Shown: positions 7,182 to 12,126 of the stretch, piece by piece
Position numbering within the stretch: position 1 is the first letter of the stretch
Layout of the letters: every line of letters starts with the position of its first letter
Source: Anaerolineales bacterium
GTDB taxonomy: Bacteria > Chloroflexota > Anaerolineae > Anaerolineales > Villigracilaceae
Direction of reading: 5' to 3'
NCBI GenBank assembly: GCA_029933275.1
Contig: JAOZOM010000038.1
Coordinates: 1 to 12,126 of the forward strand
Length of the DNA stretch: 12,126 nucleotides
The notes under the pieces: model-generated
What the model was told of the DNA's origin: nothing
Database searches by the model: none
What the model saw: only the letters and a program-made list of their open reading frames with translations
Position numbers and translations under genes: made by a program

Positions 7182-7290
7182 TTTACCCGTTCCTTAGTTT
7201 TTCCCCTTAATGAGATTTTAGATGGGGAGATTTAAATTATTAGCTTGCCTATTTTATAAAATATTTCTTTATGCTATCGTATGCACTTTT
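7182..7290 (+). other. Largest intergenic gap of the operon; possible leader
   Basis: This AT-rich stretch separates the GT4 at 5991 from the family-type start of the next gene at 7291. From 7222 it is also open in frame with that gene and would encode a hydrophobic 23-residue N-terminal extension. A loose CCCC/GGGG pairing (7203-7206 with 7224-7227) is too weak to call a terminator. TTGCCT (7245-7250) and TATGCT (7270-7275) are spaced 19 bases apart, a poor promoter candidate. No RNA gene is recognisable. Confidence 0.4.
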
Positions 7291-8415
7291 ATGCCACCCT
7301 ATAAAATTATCCTTATCGCCAATACAGATTGGTATCTTTATAATTTTCGACTTTCTCTTGCAAAATTTTTACGCGAAGAAGGTTTTGATGTCGTTTTGGT
7401 TTCGCCATCGGGGAAATTCGTGCCAAAAATTCAGGCAGAGGGCTTTCGGTGGGTACAGTGGAACGTTGGTAGGCAAAGTATTAACCCTTTTTATGAGATT
7501 AATGCTCTTTTAAATTTGGTGTCTATCTATCGTGAAGAGAAGCCGTCTTTGATTCATTTGCATACGATAAAAGCTGTTCTTTACGGATCTGTTGCGGCAT
7601 GGCTGGCAGGTATCCCTGCGGTTGTGCGCTCAATTACCGGACGTGGATATGTGTTTTTGGGGGAAGATATTAAGGCTAGGATTTTGCGTCCCATTGTAAA
7701 ATCAATCTATCGCTTTTCTCTACATTTTCCCAAAGGGATTACAATTTTTGAGAATGAAACTGACCGTGCGTATTTTGTTCAAGAAAAACTGGTTGATTTT
7801 GAAGATACAACACTTATCAAAGGAGTTGGCGTTGACACAGATTATTATGTGCAAATGCCTGAGCCTGAGGGAGTTCCTGTTATTGTATTAGCCAGCCGTA
7901 TGCTATGGGACAAAGGTGTTGGGGATTTTGTAGAAGCGGCACGGTTATTAAAAGGGGAGGTTGACGCACGTTATGTGCTTGTCGGCGAACCGGATGAGGG
8001 AAATCCTGCAAATATAGAGCAATCTATCCTTGAAGCGTGGGAACGAGAAGGTATTGTAGAGTGGCATGGCTGGCAAGATGATATGCGGGCTGTGTTTTCA
8101 TCAAGTCATATCGTTGTGCTACCGAGTTTCGGCGAGGGTGTTCCCACCGTTTTACTCGAGGCAGCAGCTTGTGGTCGCCCCATCATTGCGACAGATGTGC
8201 CGGGGTGCCGCGATGTTGTTCAAAATAATGAGAATGGCTTACTTGTCCCCGTTCGTAATCCTACTGCGTTGAGTGTTGCGTTAAAAGAGTTGGTACAATC
8301 TTCCACAAGACGGCAGGAAATGGGTGCGAAGAGTAGAATCTTAGCTGAGAAAGAATTTTCTATTACGAAAGTTGCACTTGAAACTTTAGATATTTATCTT
8401 CAAATTTTCCCTTAA
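7291..8415 (+). CDS. PglA/CapM-like GT4 glycosyltransferase (374 aa)
   Basis: This is a GT-B transferase resembling the PglA/CapM branch of GT4, whose members add the second sugar to a lipid-diphosphate-linked first sugar at the inner membrane. Numbered from 7291, the start reads KIILIANTDWYLYNFRL (5-21), the usual family opening. VVRSITGRGYVFLG (111-124) matches the family's TGxGYxF loop. Donor-domain motifs are ASRMLWDKGVGDF (201-213, R203/K208), VGEPDEGNPA (231-240), and the EX7E pair E282/E290 in GEGVPTVLLEA. TDVPGCRDVV (301-310) follows. An ATG at 7222 would add a 23-residue hydrophobic segment. I prefer 7291 on family alignment, although neither start has a strong ribosome-binding site; 7222 has only GAG seven bases upstream. 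Placement just before the initiating phosphoglycosyltransferase supports a second-step role. The acceptor and donor remain inferred. Confidence 0.88.
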   Translation: MPPYKIILIANTDWYLYNFRLSLAKFLREEGFDVVLVSPSGKFVPKIQAEGFRWVQWNVGRQSINPFYEINALLNLVSIYREEKPSLIHLHTIKAVLYGSVAAWLAGIPAVVRSITGRGYVFLGEDIKARILRPIVKSIYRFSLHFPKGITIFENETDRAYFVQEKLVDFEDTTLIKGVGVDTDYYVQMPEPEGVPVIVLASRMLWDKGVGDFVEAARLLKGEVDARYVLVGEPDEGNPANIEQSILEAWEREGIVEWHGWQDDMRAVFSSSHIVVLPSFGEGVPTVLLEAAACGRPIIATDVPGCRDVVQNNENGLLVPVRNPTALSVALKELVQSSTRRQEMGAKSRILAEKEFSITKVALETLDIYLQIFP

Positions 8416-8417
8416 AA

Positions 8418-8424
8418 GAGAGGA
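8418..8424 (+). promoter_or_regulatory. Shine-Dalgarno GAGAGGA setting a TTG start
   Basis: GAGAGGA lies six bases before TTG (8431-8433). It supports this rare start for the phosphoglycosyltransferase. The next in-frame ATG (8491) would cut into the first membrane helix. Confidence 0.75.
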
Positions 8425-8430
8425 CGTGCG

Positions 8431-9483
8431 TTGTCTACTTCACTCGCTCACGCTACACATATCTTTGAGATTCTAGGATTATCTATAACAATGGCTTTCA
8501 TTCTTTCTCCTTTTGGGGTAAGGCTTGCTCGTAAGCTGAATTTGATAGACATCCCTGGCAGTTCTTCGCATAAACGTCACAAGTATCCAACCCCTCTTGC
8601 AGGAGGAATGGTCTTAATTATCAGTTTATTTGCAATTGCTACTTTTTTTTTACTATGGGACGACCCGCAAATCCGAGCGATATTGGTATCTAGTGTCATA
8701 ATTTTTAGTTTCGGGTTATGGGATGATTTTCAGGGTCTGTCAGCATCACAAAAAATATTTGGTCAAGTATTGGCTTCTGTTTTGTTAATATGGCTCGGTG
8801 TTTCGGTACATTTTGTAGAAAATATCCACCTATCTTTATTAACAGATAATATGGTTTCTCTAGGAAATTGGGGAATTACAATTTTTTGGCTTGTGGTAGT
8901 GACGAATGCCTTCAATTTAATAGACAGTATGGATGGACTTGCTATAGGGCTTGGAGGTATTGCTTTTGCTTTTTTTACTGTTATTTCCTTCGCTTCAGGG
9001 CAATCAACTTTATCATCTTTAAGTGCAATCTTGCTGGGAATATGTATTGGTCTATATTTCTATAATATTTCACCCGCTCATCTGTTCTTAGGAGATTCTG
9101 GTTCCCAAATGCTAGGATTTATATTAGCTTCTATCGCCATATTGTATAACCCCGAAGGGTTACCACAGGCATCTTCTTGGTTTGTCCCAATTTTATTATT
9201 AGGTGTGCCTCTTTTTGATACGACTTTGGTTGTTTTTTCTCGCTTATACAGATATAAACCGATATTTCAAAGTGATTTGGGACATACTTATCACCGATTA
9301 ATAAGACTTGGCTTAGATAGCCGACGCGCAGTGTTGCTTATGCATACATGCGCCCTTCTTTTGAGTTGTGTTGCCATTGTGGCATTGTCTATGAATCACT
9401 TTGTTAGTAACACATTATTCTTTGTCACAATCACAATAGGACTTTTTGTCTTATTATTTTTAGGCTTAAAGCCGATAGACTGA
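8431..9483 (+). CDS. Polyprenyl-phosphate sugar-1-phosphate transferase, WecA/TagO/MraY superfamily (350 aa)
   Basis: This integral membrane enzyme transfers a sugar-1-phosphate, often GlcNAc-1-P, from a UDP-sugar to undecaprenyl phosphate and so starts glycan assembly on the inner face. About ten or eleven hydrophobic segments span the protein. Family motifs in order are the first cytoplasmic loop HKRHKYPTPLAGG (47-59), GLWDDFQGL (95-103) with the Mg-binding DD pair D98/D99, NLIDSMDGLA (162-171), FLGDSGSQMLGF (219-230), and PLFDTT (260-265). The last cytoplasmic loop has GHTYHRL (284-290), whereas WecA-type enzymes usually have an HxHH pattern. Length is normal. Start is TTG with GAGAGGA six bases upstream, 15 bases after the previous stop. 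A T9 run (8643-8651) lies early in the gene. It is very likely the initiating enzyme for the neighbouring glycosyltransferases. MraY itself is unlikely, because no cell-wall genes surround it. Confidence 0.93.
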   Translation: MSTSLAHATHIFEILGLSITMAFILSPFGVRLARKLNLIDIPGSSSHKRHKYPTPLAGGMVLIISLFAIATFFLLWDDPQIRAILVSSVIIFSFGLWDDFQGLSASQKIFGQVLASVLLIWLGVSVHFVENIHLSLLTDNMVSLGNWGITIFWLVVVTNAFNLIDSMDGLAIGLGGIAFAFFTVISFASGQSTLSSLSAILLGICIGLYFYNISPAHLFLGDSGSQMLGFILASIAILYNPEGLPQASSWFVPILLLGVPLFDTTLVVFSRLYRYKPIFQSDLGHTYHRLIRLGLDSRRAVLLMHTCALLLSCVAIVALSMNHFVSNTLFFVTITIGLFVLLFLGLKPID

Positions 9484-9488
9484 AAAAC

Positions 9489-12077
9489 ATGAAAACATCA
9501 AAGATTATTCCCATTCATTTTTTCTTGACTGCCGCTCAAGGAATCATTGTTTCTGTTTTTCTTCTTAGTGCTCAATCTGATATTAAGAACAGCGTGTTTT
9601 TAGGATATTCGTTAGAACGATTGGTGTTAGCGGGAGGCGTTCTTGCTATAAGTTGTCTTTTTTTTATGCTTGCTATCTTGTACCTGCGTAAACCTGTATG
9701 GCACAATAAAATTATATTACTCTTCATGCAGAAGAATAATGCAATAGTGGTGGCGTTTCTTGTCTTGTCTGTTAGCGGAGTACTTTTTTTGCTCCCAAAC
9801 TATCGCTTTGGAAGTTACGAAGTCTATTTTTTGAAACTTTTCCCAATACTCATCTGGGGAGAGGTGTTCTCTATACAAACCCTACTTATATTTGCCGTCA
9901 TTCATGAGAAAAAACTGCTAAACTTGTCTTTAATGCTTCCCTCAAGAAGAGTATTCATTTTTGTTGGGTATGTTTTTTTTCTTTTTTTGATAGTATGGGG
10001 GGGAATCGCTATATCTGGTGTTGGCATTATTCCGGATGACCGTTATTGGAATGTTGCCTCTGTTCCTATTTTAAATGAACAAATTCTCATGGTGATTTTA
10101 GGTAGTTTGTTTTTTGTAACGGGACTTTCCTTTCTGGAGAATAAATATCCCGATATCTATATCATAAAAAAACAAAATGTCATCATCTTTTTCTTATTAT
10201 GGGGGATTACTGCTCTAATATGGATTCAAAATCCTTTGCCTCATAATTTTTTTGCTCCTGGTCCATATCCTCCAAATAACGAACTTGCTCCGTTTGCCGA
10301 TGCGGCGACGTTTGATTTGGGTGGACAATTTGCCTTGATTGGGCAAGGATTATTTAATGGTGTTTTTTTTGACCGTGTGTTACTTTCTGGTTTTTTAGTT
10401 TTTTTACATACGCTTGCCGGTCAAAATTACAGTCAGGTAATCACTCTTCAGGTTGCAATCTTTGCCATTTTGATTCCCATTTTATATCTTCTGGGAAGCA
10501 ATTTATACAACCGTATTTCTGGAATTGCGCTAGCCTTATTTAGTTTGTTTAGAGTAAGTAACGCGATTTCCTCTAGTACAATAATTCAATCCTCACATCC
10601 TAAATATATGTTAACCGAATTCCCGACCAGAATATTAATAGCCTTATTTATATTGTGGCTTGTGTTGTGGGTGAAGCGTAAAAATACAAACACTTCATAC
10701 CTCATAGCGGCAGGAGGAGTTCTTGGGTTAGGAATAATGCTCCGAACCAACGTTTTCTTATTGTTTTTGGTTGCATTTGCTTTTATATTAATTCGAAACG
10801 ATATTCCTTTGCGGAATAAAATGAAGTTTGGTTTTGTATTCACCATGGCTTTTTTTATAACTATTTCTCCATGGATGTGGCGTAACCAACAAGTTGCCAA
10901 CACGCCTTTTTTCTTTCTTCCCCGATTTGAAAACGTTCTTGGTGAACGATATTCGCAAGAACTCCCAGAGGGCAAGCCTGATATAAAGACGCATTCACGG
11001 ATAGTCGGGGAGAATGTACGGAATTATAGTAATCTTAAAGCATCAGAGTTTTCGACCGATATAGCACATTTTACAATGAACCATTTCTTTCACAATATTG
11101 TTACAAGCGTTATGATGCTACCTACATCGCCTATCTTTCACGATCTCAATCATACTTTAAAAGAAGCCTATCCTTATTGGAACAAAGTTAATGGACAGTG
11201 GCTTGGCCAATTAACGATAATATCTAAGATATACCTGACGTTTAATCTATTTATAATTGCTCTTGGTGTGGTCTTAGCGTGGGAAAGATGGCGTTCTATT
11301 GGGCTTATACCTCTTGCCGTATTTCTGACTTATTACCTATCTAACGCTTTAGCGCGCACTTCAGGTGGACGCTATCTTGTTCCCGTTGATTGGGTGGTGT
11401 TACTTTATTTTGCAATTGGATTAATGCAAATTGTTCTTTGGGGTATGGCTTTGTTTCAAGTAAATATATCGTTAAAAGAACCTACTTTTTCTCTCGGGAA
11501 GACCTCGCTTTGGATGGGAGGGGTTTTGTCAATACTACCTTTTTTCTTTATTGTTTTCGGCGTAACAGTTGTGGATCGGAAAATCCCACAACGTTACCCT
11601 GAGCGTACGAAAGAGGAGACAATGACAGAAATTATCGAAGACGGATGGTTAAAACAAACAAATATCTCAAAACAGGAATTGTTTCTTTTTTTGCAACAGC
11701 CAACTGCGAGAGTGTTTTTAGGCCGTAGCCTCTACCCTCGTTTTTATCAGATCGGCGAAGGCGAGCATTCTGCGGGGAAAGACGCTTTTGAAGATAAAGA
11801 TTTCCCTCGCATTACCTTTACAATGATTGGGCAATTTGGGCAAACAGGTGTTATCCTTCCTCTTGATGAATCGCCTGCTTATTTTCCAAATGCCTCAGAT
11901 GTGATTGTAATTGGGTGCCAGCATCCCATTGAAGGATATATTTCTCCCTATATAGATGCGTTTATGGTTATTCTCCTCGATGGGGACCAAGAAACAGTCT
12001 ATACGCGTGAACCGGAGCTTCAATTCCAATGTCCACTCTCTGAGCCGGTTTGCGATGGAAATCGGCAATGTAGATAA
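9489..12077 (+). CDS. Large polytopic GT-C-like membrane protein with C-terminal Cys-rich extracytoplasmic domain (862 aa)
   Basis: This protein has many membrane segments and looks like a GT-C glycosyltransferase acting on the outer face of the membrane, using a polyprenyl-phosphate sugar; no function is proven. An N-terminal block of about six helices (residues about 10-215) precedes the GT-C-like core. The core starts near 230-246 and is followed by a loop with ELAPFADAATFDLGGQFALIG (pieces within 265-284), where D271 or D276 could be the catalytic acid. More helices follow at roughly 317-461, then a loop of about 110 residues (465-575), four further helices (about 580-694), and a soluble tail (695-862). 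The tail holds LGRSLYPRFY (744-753), NASDVIVIGC (801-810), and three close cysteines C848, C855 and C861. This tail resembles uncharacterised Chloroflexota proteins known to me only by look. Start is ATG five bases after the previous stop, with no clear ribosome-binding site. A polymerase (Wzy-like) role is an alternative. Confidence 0.75.
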   Translation: MKTSKIIPIHFFLTAAQGIIVSVFLLSAQSDIKNSVFLGYSLERLVLAGGVLAISCLFFMLAILYLRKPVWHNKIILLFMQKNNAIVVAFLVLSVSGVLFLLPNYRFGSYEVYFLKLFPILIWGEVFSIQTLLIFAVIHEKKLLNLSLMLPSRRVFIFVGYVFFLFLIVWGGIAISGVGIIPDDRYWNVASVPILNEQILMVILGSLFFVTGLSFLENKYPDIYIIKKQNVIIFFLLWGITALIWIQNPLPHNFFAPGPYPPNNELAPFADAATFDLGGQFALIGQGLFNGVFFDRVLLSGFLVFLHTLAGQNYSQVITLQVAIFAILIPILYLLGSNLYNRISGIALALFSLFRVSNAISSSTIIQSSHPKYMLTEFPTRILIALFILWLVLWVKRKNTNTSYLIAAGGVLGLGIMLRTNVFLLFLVAFAFILIRNDIPLRNKMKFGFVFTMAFFITISPWMWRNQQVANTPFFFLPRFENVLGERYSQELPEGKPDIKTHSRIVGENVRNYSNLKASEFSTDIAHFTMNHFFHNIVTSVMMLPTSPIFHDLNHTLKEAYPYWNKVNGQWLGQLTIISKIYLTFNLFIIALGVVLAWERWRSIGLIPLAVFLTYYLSNALARTSGGRYLVPVDWVVLLYFAIGLMQIVLWGMALFQVNISLKEPTFSLGKTSLWMGGVLSILPFFFIVFGVTVVDRKIPQRYPERTKEETMTEIIEDGWLKQTNISKQELFLFLQQPTARVFLGRSLYPRFYQIGEGEHSAGKDAFEDKDFPRITFTMIGQFGQTGVILPLDESPAYFPNASDVIVIGCQHPIEGYISPYIDAFMVILLDGDQETVYTREPELQFQCPLSEPVCDGNRQCR

Positions 12078-12126
12078 GACCATTGTGCAATACGTTTTAC
12101 GAGCGAATTTAGATTGTAGAAAAAAC
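12078..12126. other. Downstream flank, nothing recognised
   Basis: The last 49 bases after the final stop show no start codon with a ribosome-binding site and no GC-rich hairpin with a T-run. The operon may continue beyond the window. Confidence 0.5.

Noticed and set aside
7203..7227. CCCC / GGGG pairing as a terminator
   Set aside because: The stem is only about 4-5 bp with a long unpaired loop, and no clear T-run follows.
7245..7275. TTGCCT / TATGCT as a sigma-70 promoter
   Set aside because: The 19-base spacing and partial matches are expected by chance in AT-rich DNA.
10586..10975. 129-codon open frame on the minus strand
   Set aside because: It lies fully inside the large membrane gene, shows no family motif, and mirrors the AT-rich hydrophobic coding strand.
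1..12126. CRISPR array, insertion sequence, tRNA or rRNA
   Set aside because: No spaced direct repeats, no transposase motifs with terminal inverted repeats, and no cloverleaf or rRNA-like stretch were found on reading.

Overview
The window is one dense, plus-strand operon for building a lipid-linked surface polysaccharide, either exopolysaccharide, capsule or a cell-wall glycan. It holds nine intact genes. Seven are soluble sugar transferases: five GT4-type with the GT-B fold and two GT2-type with the GT-A fold. They are followed by one membrane sugar-1-phosphate transferase of the MraY/WecA/TagO superfamily and one very large polytopic membrane protein of GT-C type. Gene gaps run from a 4-base overlap to 18 bases, except for one gap of 40 or 109 bases before the gene at 7291. 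I see no convincing terminator between genes and no gene on the minus strand. No flippase, ABC exporter, chain-length regulator or sugar-nucleotide gene lies inside the window, so the locus almost certainly continues on one or both sides.

Organism: an AT-leaning bacterium with low third-position GC in most genes. The last gene (9489-12077), with its C-terminal extracytoplasmic domain, resembles uncharacterised GT-C-like proteins that I associate with Chloroflexota (Anaerolineae). The GT4 gene with a C-terminal beta-rich module fits the same picture. This assignment is from memory of family look and is tentative.

Layout: 20-256 is a short reading frame that looks like the broken N-terminus of a CmoB-like SAM methyltransferase. 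241-1887 is a GT4 with an extra C-terminal beta-sandwich-like module. 1889-2761 is a GT2. 2780-3967 is a GT4. 3968-5062 is a GT4 without the usual EX7E pair and with a different codon composition. 5059-5994 is a GT2 paralogous to the first one and starts with GTG. 5991-7181 is a GT4. 7291-8415 is a PglA/CapM-like GT4. 8431-9483 is the initiating phosphoglycosyltransferase and starts with TTG. 9489-12077 is the 862-residue membrane protein.

Likely joint role (inference): the 8431-9483 protein loads the first sugar-1-phosphate onto undecaprenyl phosphate. The PglA-like enzyme encoded just upstream adds the second sugar, and the other cytoplasmic transferases extend the oligosaccharide. The large membrane protein acts on the outer face, adding a lipid-phosphate-linked sugar or helping in polymerisation.

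I found no wholly new type of system. The items most worth checking are a dnaX-type slippery heptamer with an early -1 stop, placed so that slippage would remove the accessory domain of the first GT; a terminator-like hairpin in the interdomain linker of the third GT; homopolymer tracts of 8-9 bases in five genes; and the architecture of the 862-residue protein.
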